This document shows, piece after piece, positions 35,081 to 44,311 of a DNA stretch of 64,000 bases. The position numbers were made by a program, and so were the translations under genes. The notes beneath the pieces were generated by a model, which saw only the letters and a program-made list of their open reading frames with translations, was not told the DNA's origin and searched no databases. The stretch's first letter is position 1. Each line of letters begins with the position of its first letter. The stretch is taken from NCBI GenBank assembly GCA_021173225.1, contig JAJOLK010000007.1:62001-126000 (forward strand), written 5' to 3'. The DNA comes from Phycisphaerales bacterium PN19_bin_20 (lineage in GTDB: Bacteria; Planctomycetota; Phycisphaerae; Phycisphaerales; UBA1924).

Positions 35081-38000
35081 ATGAGCACCAGCACCACGAC
35101 CAACACCGCGCCCGCCAACGCCCCCGGCGCCACCCTGACGCCAACACCGGCCGACTCCGCGATTCTCGCGGCTAACCTCGCGGCGGTCCGCACCAAGCAG
35201 CCTGAGGTCGCGGCCATGCTCGCCGCCACCGCGCCCGCCGCGGTCCAGTGGCTCCAGACCACCGAGGGCCTCAGCGCGGTGTATCAGGGCCGGGCCCTGG
35301 CCAGCAAGCGACAGCCGATCACCGAGGCCAAGGCCGTCGCTGCCACGCTAGATCCGCTTAAGCACACGTGCGCGGCGGTGATGGGCCTGGGGCTGGGCTA
35401 CCACGTGCGCGCGCTTATCGCCCGCCAAGCCGAGGGCGACGCGTGTCTTATCTTTGAGCCCGACCCGGCGCTGCTGCGTGCCGTGCTCGAGCGCATCAAC
35501 TACGCGGACTTGCTTGACGGCAAGGGCCTGTACCTGCTGACCGACCCTGCGAACGATTCGGAGCTGGCCAGCGCTGCGGTAAGCCTCACGCGCGCGATGG
35601 CCGGCGGCGTAAAGGTCATCGACCACGCGCCCAGCCTGGTGCGCCTGGCCCCGCACCGGGCCCGCCTTGCCTCGCAGCTTGCGGCGGCGACCAGCGCCGT
35701 GCGGCTCAACGCCGTCAGCGAGCTGACGCAGACCGAGGCCACGTTCCGCAACGTGCTATTCAACATTGATTATTACGCGACGTGCCAACCGCTTGAACCA
35801 CTGACGGGCGCGCTGGCCGGGCGCGTGGCGATCACGGTGGCCGCAGGGCCCTCGCTGGGGCGGAATATCGATCAGCTTGCGCGCCCGGGCGTCCGCGAGC
35901 GGTGCGTGATCATCGCCGCACAGACCGTGCTCAAGCCGCTGCTCGCCCGGGGCATCCGCCCGCACTTTGTCACGGCGCTCGACCATCACGAAGTCTCAGC
36001 CCGCTTCTACGAGGGCCTCACGCGCGAGCAGCTTGAGGGCGTCACGCTGGTGTGCGAGGCGAAGGTCAACCCCGCCGTCACCGCGGCGTTCATGGGTCGC
36101 ACCGTCATGCCCGCAGACTTCTTGCTCGACCGCGTGCTGGCTGCCGGCGGCGGTAAGCGCGAGATGGGCAAGGTCAGCTCGGGCACGACCGTCGCGCACC
36201 TGTCTTATTACCTGGCCCGAACGCTGGGCTGCCAGGTCGTCGCGCTCGTGGGGCAAGACCTGGGCTTTACCGACGGGCAGTACTACGCGGGTGGCGCGGC
36301 GATTCACCGCGTCTGGGCCGGCGAGCTCGGTGAGTTCAACACCCTCGAGATGCTCGAGTGGCAACGTATCAAACGCATGGGCCCCTCGCTGCGCCACGCT
36401 ACCGATCAGCTCGGACGCCCGGTTTACACCGACGAGCAGATGAACGGCTATTTGCAGCAGTTTCTGCGAGATTTCCTCGGTGATAGCGCCCGCGGGCTTA
36501 CCACCATCGACGCCACCGAAGGCGGCGTGCGCAAAGACCATACCACGCCCAGGCCGCTGGCGAGCGTGATCGATGATGCCCTCGCGAGCGCCGACTCGAG
36601 TGGCCCCAGCACCGACGAGATCATCGAGCGCTGCCTTGGGCCACAATCGCTGGCCGCTCACCCCGCGACACCCACGCGCACAGCCAGCACTGCAAGCAGC
36701 GCCGCGCCGCCGACCGCCACCGCGACCGGACAGCACAAAGTGCACAAGCCTCACCCTGGCCTAGCCGCGGCCCGCGCGGGGTTGCTGGCGCTGCGTGATG
36801 GGCTGGCGCAGATCACCGCCCTGGCCAAGCGCGCGCAGGGACTGCTGATGGCCTGCCAGGCACGGCCAGACGACGCCGCGCTCGCGACGCGCACCGTCAC
36901 CGAGCTGGGCGTCATGCGCGACCGGATTGTCGCCATCGAGCCAGCGTGGTTCCTCATTAACGTCTTCAACATCACCGCCGCGTTCCGCCGGTGGAAGGCC
37001 GACCGCGCACTGGCACTGAGCGCCGGGCTTCCGCCGCGTGAGGTTCAGGCCCGCCAGCTTGATCGCGACCTTGTCAACGTTCGCCTGCTGCAAGAGGCCT
37101 GTGAGCGCCTTGACCAGCTCTCGCGCGGGTCACTGGCGATGCTCGACGGCGGCCCGCGCCAAACACGTGACCTGCCGCGTCCAGTCAATGACCAGCTCGC
37201 CAGCGACCCCGAGGCGTCGCCGGGGCGCAGTTCACCACACGCGGGCGCAATCACCCCGAGCACGCCCCATTTAGCCGGCGAGGTCGTCCGCGTCACACGC
37301 AGCTCCGCGCGTGTCCTGGCCGCGACGCACGTGAGCCTCACGCACGACTGGCTCGGGCGCGACCATCGTGACCGCACGCCGCCAGCGGCTGTCACGCTGC
37401 ACGGGCAGCCCGCGATCCGCCTGGCCGTTGGGCGGCTGCTGCGAACCCCGGGGCTTGACGGCGTCGCGCTGAGCACCGACCACCCTGACCAGCTCCGCGC
37501 ACTGCTGGGCCCGCACGCCACTGATACCCGCGTCAGCGTCAGCGCCACGCCAGAGAGCGTCGCGAGTGACACTTCACAGCGCAATCACTTGAACGCCCGG
37601 CCCGCGCACACTGGGCCCACCCACAGCTGGCCAACACGCACCATCGCCGCGGCGCGCCTCTTCAATCGAAGTTGCTGGCGCGGCGGGCTGGCCAACCTCT
37701 CCTGCTATGACGAGCAGTTGAACCCCGCCTTGCTCGCCGCCACGCTGGCCGCCACCAACGCCACCATGAACGCGGACGCGGCCCTGATCTTCGGGCCAAG
37801 TTGGGCGCTGATTGACCCGGCGATCACCGCCTCGATCATCGAGCGCCACCGCGACGACCCCGAGCACCACCGCCTGGTCTTCTCGCAAGCGGGGCCGGGT
37901 CTCGCGCCGTGCTTGCTTGCGCGGGCTTCGATTGAGCAACTCGCAGAGCTCCGTCCCGAGGCGGGCGTGCTGGCGAGCATCGGCGGGCTGACCGGTTACC

Positions 38001-38935
38001 TGCCAGCATCACCAAGGCCCGACGACCTGGGCCGCTCGCCGTGCGTGACTATCAGCCCCGCGGCCCGCGACGCGCTGCACCGCTGCGTGGTCGATGGGCC
38101 CGTGAGCGGCGCGTGGCTGGAGGCCGCCCTCGATGCCGCCGGCCTGCACGCCGCGACCGCGACCAGTGAGCAGGTCAGCGGCGCGATCGCGCTGCGCAGC
38201 GCGGCCGTCGGCCTGCCAAGCCCCTGGCACCTGCGCCTGCACCTACCCGCGAGCAACAACGCTGGTTCGCCCTTTGAAGCAGACGCGCTTATCGGGCCAG
38301 CCGGGCGACATTGCGCCCAAGCACTCAGCCGCGTTAGTGAGCATCTGGCCAGCGCCGCCGCCGGTTGCGATGCGCTCGCGGTCACGATCAGCTGCGATCC
38401 CTCGCGATTGGATGTGCTCTTAGAGCTGGTGTCGCTGGCCCGTCAGCACGGCGCGCTGGCCGTTCACGTCCGTACCTCACTGATGCTCAGTGCCGCGCAG
38501 GCTCAGACGCTCGCCAGCTCGCTGCCGCTGATCGACGCGCTCTCGTTGGACATCCCTTCGATGCTGCCCGCGACCCTCGAAGCTCTTGGCCACGCGCCGC
38601 ACGGCCGCGGGCAAACGCTGCACGAGCAGATGGCCAGCGCCTGGCGCACATTGCACGAAGCGACCGTGCCAACACCGGGCGTCAAGGGCCTTCGGTCGCC
38701 GTGGCTCGTCCCGCGCCTGACGCGCCGCGACGAGGTGTACGCAGAGCTCGAAGGGTTCTACGACCACTGGCTCAGCGCGCAGGGCGCTTGCGTGCTTGAC
38801 GCGCTGCCATCGCCGGTTGCGGGTGCGCGGATCGCCCCGCTGCCCAGGCCTGAGCTTGCGTTGGTGCGCGAGGCCCGCGAGTCGCTGAGGGTAAACCTTG
38901 AAGCGCCCGCGTGCCCCGACGGAGCCAACCCGTGA
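35081..38935 (+). CDS. Giant DUF115 (Maf/MptE-like) glycosyltransferase fused to nucleotidyltransferase-like and radical-SAM-like modules
   Basis: 1284 residues. (1) A DUF115/MptE-like module at ~246-430: VAITVAAGPSLGRNID, PHFVTALDHHE, SSGTTVAHLSYYLARTLGCQ, ALVGQDLGFTDGQYY. This is the core of Maf motility-associated glycosyltransferases that put nonulosonic acids on flagellin. (2) A helical region at ~560-690. (3) At ~735-1020 an NTP-transferase-like module: GQPAIRLAVGRLLRTPGLDGVALSTDHPDQL and ALIFGPSWALIDPAI. (4) At ~1040-1265 a segment shaped like a radical SAM protein (LRLHLPASNNAGSP, VTISCDPSRLDVLLELVSLARQHG) but without CxxxCxxC. The GTGA overlap couples it to the NeuA-like gene. The start has no Shine-Dalgarno. 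Confidence 0.75.
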   Translation: MSTSTTTNTAPANAPGATLTPTPADSAILAANLAAVRTKQPEVAAMLAATAPAAVQWLQTTEGLSAVYQGRALASKRQPITEAKAVAATLDPLKHTCAAVMGLGLGYHVRALIARQAEGDACLIFEPDPALLRAVLERINYADLLDGKGLYLLTDPANDSELASAAVSLTRAMAGGVKVIDHAPSLVRLAPHRARLASQLAAATSAVRLNAVSELTQTEATFRNVLFNIDYYATCQPLEPLTGALAGRVAITVAAGPSLGRNIDQLARPGVRERCVIIAAQTVLKPLLARGIRPHFVTALDHHEVSARFYEGLTREQLEGVTLVCEAKVNPAVTAAFMGRTVMPADFLLDRVLAAGGGKREMGKVSSGTTVAHLSYYLARTLGCQVVALVGQDLGFTDGQYYAGGAAIHRVWAGELGEFNTLEMLEWQRIKRMGPSLRHATDQLGRPVYTDEQMNGYLQQFLRDFLGDSARGLTTIDATEGGVRKDHTTPRPLASVIDDALASADSSGPSTDEIIERCLGPQSLAAHPATPTRTASTASSAAPPTATATGQHKVHKPHPGLAAARAGLLALRDGLAQITALAKRAQGLLMACQARPDDAALATRTVTELGVMRDRIVAIEPAWFLINVFNITAAFRRWKADRALALSAGLPPREVQARQLDRDLVNVRLLQEACERLDQLSRGSLAMLDGGPRQTRDLPRPVNDQLASDPEASPGRSSPHAGAITPSTPHLAGEVVRVTRSSARVLAATHVSLTHDWLGRDHRDRTPPAAVTLHGQPAIRLAVGRLLRTPGLDGVALSTDHPDQLRALLGPHATDTRVSVSATPESVASDTSQRNHLNARPAHTGPTHSWPTRTIAAARLFNRSCWRGGLANLSCYDEQLNPALLAATLAATNATMNADAALIFGPSWALIDPAITASIIERHRDDPEHHRLVFSQAGPGLAPCLLARASIEQLAELRPEAGVLASIGGLTGYLPASPRPDDLGRSPCVTISPAARDALHRCVVDGPVSGAWLEAALDAAGLHAATATSEQVSGAIALRSAAVGLPSPWHLRLHLPASNNAGSPFEADALIGPAGRHCAQALSRVSEHLASAAAGCDALAVTISCDPSRLDVLLELVSLARQHGALAVHVRTSLMLSAAQAQTLASSLPLIDALSLDIPSMLPATLEALGHAPHGRGQTLHEQMASAWRTLHEATVPTPGVKGLRSPWLVPRLTRRDEVYAELEGFYDHWLSAQGACVLDALPSPVAGARIAPLPRPELALVREARESLRVNLEAPACPDGANP

Positions 38936-39714
38936 CCGCGCTGGCGATCATCATCGGGCGCGCCGGCAGCAAGGGCCTGCCCAACAAGAACGCGCGGCTC
39001 ATCGCCGGGCGGCCGTGCGTGCAGTGGTCGATCCTCGACGCCCGCGAATGCCCCGCCATTACGCACGTGGTGGTCAGCACCGATGGGCCCGAGATCGCTG
39101 CCGCCGCCAAGGCTCTTGGCTGCGAAGCCCTGCCGCGCGACGCGACTACCGCCAGTGATGGTGCCACCGTTGATGCCGCGGCGCGCGACGCGCTGACTCG
39201 CTGGGAGCGCGCCCACGCGCCACTCGCTGACGACGTACCGATCGCACTGCTCTACGCCAACGTCCCCGTGCGTCCGCCCGGGCTCATCGCCGCCGCGCTA
39301 GGCCGCTATCACCAAGAGGTGTGTGACAGCGTGCAGTCGTTTACGCCCGTCGGCAAGCACCACCCGTGGTGGACAGTCCGTGTCGAGCCGTCAACCGGCG
39401 CGCTCGCGCCGTGGGAGGGCCAGAAGCTCTTTCACGACACCTTCCGCCGCCAAGACCTGCCTCCGGCATTCGTGCCCGACGGCGGCGTCATCGTCGTGTC
39501 GCGCCGCGCGCTGAGGCTTGACGTCTTCGGAGCGCCGCCCGGCCCGCACCAGTTCTTTGGCCTGCGCCGCCTCGGCGTAATCAGCCCCGCTGGCAGCGTG
39601 ATCGATATCGACAATGAGATCGACGCGCTGGTGGCCGAGACCGTGCTGACGCGGCGCAGCGCGCCCGCCGATGCTCGCACGCACGCGGGCCACTCGCACG
39701 GGGAGCACGCATGA
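38932..39714 (+). CDS. neuA: CMP-nonulosonate (acylneuraminate) cytidylyltransferase-like protein
   Basis: 260 residues from a GTG that overlaps the upstream stop. The P-loop-like IIIGRAGSKGLPNKNARLIAG matches the NeuA/PseF/KdsB signature RxGSKGxPxKN. VVVSTDGPEIAAAAKALG and the C-terminal IDIDNEIDALVAE are typical, the latter including the metal-binding Asp. It would activate a sialic-type acid with CTP to CMP-sugar, the donor for the glycosyltransferase encoded just before. The exact sugar (Neu, Leg or Pse type) cannot be told from sequence. It overlaps the next gene by ATGA. Confidence 0.85.
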   Translation: MTALAIIIGRAGSKGLPNKNARLIAGRPCVQWSILDARECPAITHVVVSTDGPEIAAAAKALGCEALPRDATTASDGATVDAAARDALTRWERAHAPLADDVPIALLYANVPVRPPGLIAAALGRYHQEVCDSVQSFTPVGKHHPWWTVRVEPSTGALAPWEGQKLFHDTFRRQDLPPAFVPDGGVIVVSRRALRLDVFGAPPGPHQFFGLRRLGVISPAGSVIDIDNEIDALVAETVLTRRSAPADARTHAGHSHGEHA

Positions 39715-40835
39715 ACATCGCCGGTCGGGCTATTTCGCGCAATACGCCGCCGTACATCATCGCCGAGCTTGGCGTCAACCACGACGGTGACGCCGACCGC
39801 GCTGTCGAGATGACGCGTGCCGCTGCGCTCGCAGGCGCGCACGCCGTCAAGCTCCAACTCTTTACCGCTGAGGGGCTGATGAGCCGCGCCTCGGCCTTGG
39901 CTGGCTATCAGGCCGCCGCGGGCGAGCGCGACCCGCGCGCGATGCTCCGCCGACTTGAGCTTGACGAGAGCGCGATGCGTCGCGTGGTGCATGAGGCTCA
40001 CGCCGGTGGCGTCCGCGCGATCGTGACCGTCTTCTCCCTCGAGCTGGTCCCGCTCGCGGCAAGCCTGGGCTTCGACGCGTTCAAGACCGCCAGCCCCGAC
40101 ATCGTGCACCGACCGTTGCTTGAAGCGCTGGCCCGCACGGGCCTCCCGCTGATTGTCAGCACCGGCGCGTCAACCATGCCCGAGGTACAGCGCGCGATGG
40201 ACTGGCTTGGTTTCGCGCGCGAGCGCCTCTGCTTCCTGCAGTGCGTCAGCAGCTACCCAACGCCCGAGGACGGCGCTCAGCTCGCGGGCATCACCGCGCT
40301 TCTCGCGCAGCTTGGCGTGCCCATTGGCTACAGCGACCACACCGCCAGCGAGGGCCCAATCGCCGCCGATGCCGTGGCCCTTGGCGCGTGCGTGCTTGAG
40401 AAGCACATGACCCACAGCCGGGCGGCGCTGGGTCCAGATCACGCGGCCTCGCTCGAACCTCTGCAGCTCTCCAACTACGCCCGGGTCGCGGCCTTGGCCT
40501 TCATCCGCCGCTTCGCCGGTGAGCCGCTGTCGCCTCGCCTCGCGGTCCTCGCGAGCGCGCCATCCAAAGGCGTGCAGCCCATTGAGCACGACGTCCGCCG
40601 TGTTTCGCGCCAGTCGATTGTGCTACGACGCGGCGTCGTCGCTGGCGAGGCGATCACCGCTGACAACATCGCCTTCAAACGCCCCGGGTATGGCCTGGCC
40701 CCGTGGACGCTCGACCGCGTGGTCGGCATGCTCGCCTCGCACAACCTCGAGCCCGACGAGCCCCTTACCGCGTCTGACCTTGCTCCAGCGCCCTCACTCT
40801 CGGGCAGCGGTTCTCGAGCGCCCCTGTCTGCATGA
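39711..40835 (+). CDS. neuB: N-acetylneuraminate/nonulosonate synthase
   Basis: 374 residues. A TIM barrel (~1-270) has YIIAELGVNHDGD, AVKLQLFTAE, FKTASPDIVH, IGYSDHTASEG and LEKHMTHSRAALGPDHAASLEP; the last contains catalytic-site residues of NeuB/PseI. A C-terminal SAF/antifreeze-like domain (~295-355) has RQSIVLRRGVVAGEAIT and GYGLAPW. It condenses phosphoenolpyruvate with an N-acetyl-hexosamine (ManNAc or a relative) to a nine-carbon acid. The ATGA overlap with the neuA-like gene shows translational coupling. Confidence 0.88.
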   Translation: MNIAGRAISRNTPPYIIAELGVNHDGDADRAVEMTRAAALAGAHAVKLQLFTAEGLMSRASALAGYQAAAGERDPRAMLRRLELDESAMRRVVHEAHAGGVRAIVTVFSLELVPLAASLGFDAFKTASPDIVHRPLLEALARTGLPLIVSTGASTMPEVQRAMDWLGFARERLCFLQCVSSYPTPEDGAQLAGITALLAQLGVPIGYSDHTASEGPIAADAVALGACVLEKHMTHSRAALGPDHAASLEPLQLSNYARVAALAFIRRFAGEPLSPRLAVLASAPSKGVQPIEHDVRRVSRQSIVLRRGVVAGEAITADNIAFKRPGYGLAPWTLDRVVGMLASHNLEPDEPLTASDLAPAPSLSGSGSRAPLSA

Positions 40836-40880
40836 TCGCTTTGTGCAGGTCTTCAACCAGCCCGTGCCAAGCACACCCGC

Positions 40881-42104
40881 ATGACTACCGCCACCAGCAA
40901 GCCGCGTGTTTCCTCTTTCCGCAAGGGTGCCCAATCTTCGGCGCGGCGGACGATCATGTTTGTCACTGGCTCGCGCGCTGACTACGGCCTGCTCGCGCCG
41001 ATTATCAGCGCCTGCCGCGGGAAGAGCCAACTGCGCGTCCGCGTCGTCGCCGCTGGTGAGCACCTGCTCATGCCGGCGAACACGTGGAAGCTCGTCGCTC
41101 ACGACCAGCCGATCGACTTGAAGGTGCCCATGCAGCGTTGCGCTGACCGCGGCCGCGCCGATCACGCCCACGCGCTCGCCCGGGGCGTCACGGGCTTCGC
41201 CCGCGCCTTCGACCAGCTCAAGCCTGACTGGCTGGTGGTCCTGGGCGACCGCATAGAAGCCCTCGCCGCTGCCGCCGCTGCCGCCGTCGCGGGGGTCCCG
41301 ATCTGCCACATCCACGGCGGTGATCGCGCCGAAGGCATCGCCGACGAGTCGATCCGCCACGCCGTCAGCAAGCTCAGCCAGCTTCACTGCGTCGCCACCA
41401 GCGCCTCGCGTGACCGCCTATTGCGAATGGGCGAATCGCCCGCGACCGTGCACATTACCGGCTCGCCGGCGCTCGATGCACTCAAGGCCTGCAAGCCGCT
41501 GACAGACCAAGAGGCTCGCGATTTGTTGGGGGCCGCGTACAAAGCACGCGCCGTGATCCTGCTGCACCCTGACGGGCGCGCCGCGCGTGAGTTAAACTCG
41601 ATGGCTATCGGCGCCTTGATGCTCGCGTGGTCGCTGGGCACGGTCCCCCTGGTGCTCGCGCCAAACAGCGACCCCGGGCGTGAGCACATCAACGGCGCGT
41701 ACGACCGGATCGAGGGCTCAAGCCCGCCGGCCCCGAGCTTGCTGGTCCGGCGCGACCACCTCCCGCGCCCGGCCTTCGTCGGACTGCTCAAGCGGCTTGC
41801 GCGCCAGCGCCCCGCGGGCGTGCTGATTGGCAACTCATCCGCCGGACTGATCGAGGCCGCCGCCCTCGGCCTGACGTGCGTCAATATCGGCCCGCGTCAG
41901 AACGGTCGCGAGCGGGCGGACAACGTGATCGACATGCCCAAGCCCACCGGTGACGCGCTGGCCGCCGTCAGCGACCTGCTGCGCGACGCAAACTTCGCTG
42001 GGCCAGCACCCAGCACGCAGTTTGGCGATGGACGCGCTGCCGCCCGCATCGCGCGGCTGCTGGCAACCTTCCGCCCGCGGCTACGCAAACTCAACACCTA
42101 CTAG
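40881..42104 (+). CDS. neuC: UDP-N-acetylglucosamine 2-epimerase, hydrolysing (NeuC type)
   Basis: 407 residues. FVTGSRADYGLLAPII is the NeuC-type N-terminus. LVVLGDRIEALAAAAAAAVAGVPICHIHGGD and ADESIRHAVSKLSQLH hold the catalytic acids and His; GNSSAGLIEAAALGLTCVNIGPRQNGRER is the C-terminal UDP-binding end. The reaction UDP-GlcNAc to ManNAc plus UDP would supply the neuB product upstream. A GDP- or bacillosamine-linked substrate (LegG type) cannot be excluded. It follows neuB by 45 bases, presumably the last gene of the operon. Confidence 0.87.
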   Translation: MTTATSKPRVSSFRKGAQSSARRTIMFVTGSRADYGLLAPIISACRGKSQLRVRVVAAGEHLLMPANTWKLVAHDQPIDLKVPMQRCADRGRADHAHALARGVTGFARAFDQLKPDWLVVLGDRIEALAAAAAAAVAGVPICHIHGGDRAEGIADESIRHAVSKLSQLHCVATSASRDRLLRMGESPATVHITGSPALDALKACKPLTDQEARDLLGAAYKARAVILLHPDGRAARELNSMAIGALMLAWSLGTVPLVLAPNSDPGREHINGAYDRIEGSSPPAPSLLVRRDHLPRPAFVGLLKRLARQRPAGVLIGNSSAGLIEAAALGLTCVNIGPRQNGRERADNVIDMPKPTGDALAAVSDLLRDANFAGPAPSTQFGDGRAAARIARLLATFRPRLRKLNTY

Positions 42105-42284
42105 GGTGCCGCGCCCTCGCAACCCGACCCGAGCTTCAGTCGCCCCTCTCCCGCGCCGATAACCCTCTACGCCGAGCGGTCACACGCCCGACGGTCCCGC
42201 TCTCAGCACTCGCGCCCGGCGCTCGCGCGCTGACGCGCCACACCCCGCAGGCACGCAACGCCACCAGACGCAAAAGGCACCAAT

Positions 42285-43271
42285 ATGGCCACCGGCAACA
42301 CGCCCAACATCACCGGCGAGATCCTCCTCGAAGCCGGCACCAACGAGCTCGAAGTCCTTGTCTTCCAGCTCGCCGGGCAGCACTACGGCGTCAACGTCGC
42401 CAAGGTCCGCGAGGTCATCCGCCCGCACACCACCACCGCCTCCCCAGGTCAACACAAGTCCGTCATCGGGATGTTCAACATCCGCGGCAACGTCATCCCC
42501 GTTATCGATCTCGCCGCACACCTCGGCCTCGCCGGCCCCCGGCTCGCCGCCAGCGACGGCCGCGTCATCATCACCGAGTTCAACGGCCTGCGCACCGGCT
42601 TCATGGTCGATAGCGTCGAGCAGATCCACCGCATGAGCTGGTCCAGCGTCAGGCCCGCCCCCACGCTCGCAGGCCTCGCAGCCACCGAGCCCGGCGACGC
42701 GCGCGCCACCAGCAGCACCACCGGCATCGTCGAGCTCAAAACCCAGCACGATCACCGCCTCGTGCTCATGATTGACTTTGAGTCCGTCGCCGACGCCATC
42801 CTCATGCAGGATAAGCTCAAGGTCCAGAACGTCCCCAACGACGTCAACGCACAGCGCGGCACCGCCCGCGTACTGCTCGCCGAAGACTCCCCCTTCATGC
42901 GCTCGGTCATCGAGCGCGTCTTCCGCACCAGCGGCTACCACCTTGTTGAGGTCTTCGACAATGGCGCCGCGCTCTGGGACGCCGCACAGATCGGCCCCAC
43001 ACCACTCGCCGTCGTCAGCGATATCGAGATGCCCCGCATGGACGGGCTGCACCTGTGCAAGCGCTTCAAGAGCGACCCGCGCCTCGCCAAAGTCCCTGTC
43101 ATCCTCTTCTCATCGCTCATCAGCCAGGACAACCTCAACAAAGGCCAGCAAGTCGGCGCTGACGTGCAGGTCGCCAAGCCTGAGCTCGCCGAGATGGTCA
43201 AGCTCGTTGACCGCGCAATCACCGGGCAACTTACCACGCCGGTGAGCGTTACCAATACCCGCGCCGCCTAA
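42285..43271 (+). CDS. cheV: CheV-like chemotaxis protein (CheW plus receiver domain)
   Basis: 328 residues. A CheW domain (~15-165) has LEVLVFQLAGQHYGVNVAKVREVIRP and GMFNIRGNVIPVIDLA. A receiver domain (~195-320) has VLLAEDSPFMRSVIERVF, the phospho-acceptor in VVSDIEMPRMDGL and a C-terminal Lys in VAKPEL. CheV proteins couple chemoreceptors to CheA and are adjusted by phosphorylation. Its position after the nonulosonate genes and near flgM supports a motility context. The spacer 42105-42284 holds no gene. Confidence 0.92.
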   Translation: MATGNTPNITGEILLEAGTNELEVLVFQLAGQHYGVNVAKVREVIRPHTTTASPGQHKSVIGMFNIRGNVIPVIDLAAHLGLAGPRLAASDGRVIITEFNGLRTGFMVDSVEQIHRMSWSSVRPAPTLAGLAATEPGDARATSSTTGIVELKTQHDHRLVLMIDFESVADAILMQDKLKVQNVPNDVNAQRGTARVLLAEDSPFMRSVIERVFRTSGYHLVEVFDNGAALWDAAQIGPTPLAVVSDIEMPRMDGLHLCKRFKSDPRLAKVPVILFSSLISQDNLNKGQQVGADVQVAKPELAEMVKLVDRAITGQLTTPVSVTNTRAA

Positions 43272-43295
43272 CCGCCCCGCGCGCTACCTTGCCGC

Positions 43296-44252
43296 ATGCA
43301 CGGCCGCCGCGCGCTGCTCATCCCGGCCCACGCCAAGCTCAACCTCTGCCTGGCCGTCGGCCCGCCCGAGCCCGCGACCACGCCTCACGCCACTGCTAAC
43401 CCCCGCGCCGGCTGGCACCCGATCTGCACCTGGATGGCCCCGATCACCCTCGCCGACGAGCTGCTACTGCAGATTGCCCGACCCCCACCCGCCCCCGCCG
43501 CACAAACCTGTGACCTGACCATCACCTGGGGCGCCAACGCGCCGCGGCCGTCACCCATCAACTGGCCCACACACAAAGACCTCGCCTTCTGCGCCCACGC
43601 AGCCCTTGAGCGCCACCTCGGCCGTCAGCTCCCCGTACGCGCCACGCTCACCAAACGCACGCCCGTCGGCGGCGGGCTCGGGGGTGGTTCAGCCGACGCC
43701 GCGGCGATGCTCGTTGGCCTCAACCAACTCTTTGACCTTCGGCTCCCACTCGCGACGCTCGCCGCGCTCGCCCTCCCGCTTGGCTCAGACGTCCCGTTCC
43801 TCCTGCGTGCCGACCCCGCCGCCGCCCCAGCACCGGCGCTGGTAGAGTCCTTCGGCGATGTCCGCGCTCCGCTCGCGCCCGTTGATGCCCAGATTATCCT
43901 GTTCTTCCCGCCCTTTGGCTGCGAGACTCGCGCCGTCTACCGCGCTTATGACGCCGCCCCGCGCCAAGGTGTTGACCGCGCCGCCGTGCTCGCCGCGCAC
44001 GCGAGCGCGCTGGCGGCAAGCCGCATCAACGCCGCGGCGCTCTTCAATGACCTCTCCGGCCCCGCCCAAGCCGTGCAGCCCGCGCTGACCGCGCTGCTCG
44101 ATGCGCTGACCCGCGCCACGGGCCAGCGCATCCACATCACGGGCTCGGGCAGTACGCTCTTCGCCCTCGCCGACGCCCCAGGCCAGCCCGCCAAGCTGCT
44201 CGCCGCCGCGGCAGCCCTGAGGTTGCCGGCCCTGCCGACACGACTCTGCTGA
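43296..44252 (+). CDS. ispE: 4-diphosphocytidyl-2-C-methyl-D-erythritol kinase
   Basis: 318 residues, GHMP kinase fold. PAHAKLNLCLAV is motif 1, TPLGGGLGGGSADAA-like (here PVGGGLGGGSADAAAML) the ATP-binding loop, and LGSDVPFLL the third family stretch; ITGSGSTLFALAD closes the fold. It phosphorylates CDP-methylerythritol in the non-mevalonate isoprenoid pathway. The start MHGRRALLIP lies 24 bases after cheV. Confidence 0.9.
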   Translation: MHGRRALLIPAHAKLNLCLAVGPPEPATTPHATANPRAGWHPICTWMAPITLADELLLQIARPPPAPAAQTCDLTITWGANAPRPSPINWPTHKDLAFCAHAALERHLGRQLPVRATLTKRTPVGGGLGGGSADAAAMLVGLNQLFDLRLPLATLAALALPLGSDVPFLLRADPAAAPAPALVESFGDVRAPLAPVDAQIILFFPPFGCETRAVYRAYDAAPRQGVDRAAVLAAHASALAASRINAAALFNDLSGPAQAVQPALTALLDALTRATGQRIHITGSGSTLFALADAPGQPAKLLAAAAALRLPALPTRLC

Positions 44253-44311
44253 GGCCGCCCGCCGCCGCAATCGCCCAAGGCCCGCGCGTAACCCGCCGAT
44301 ATCCTCTACCT

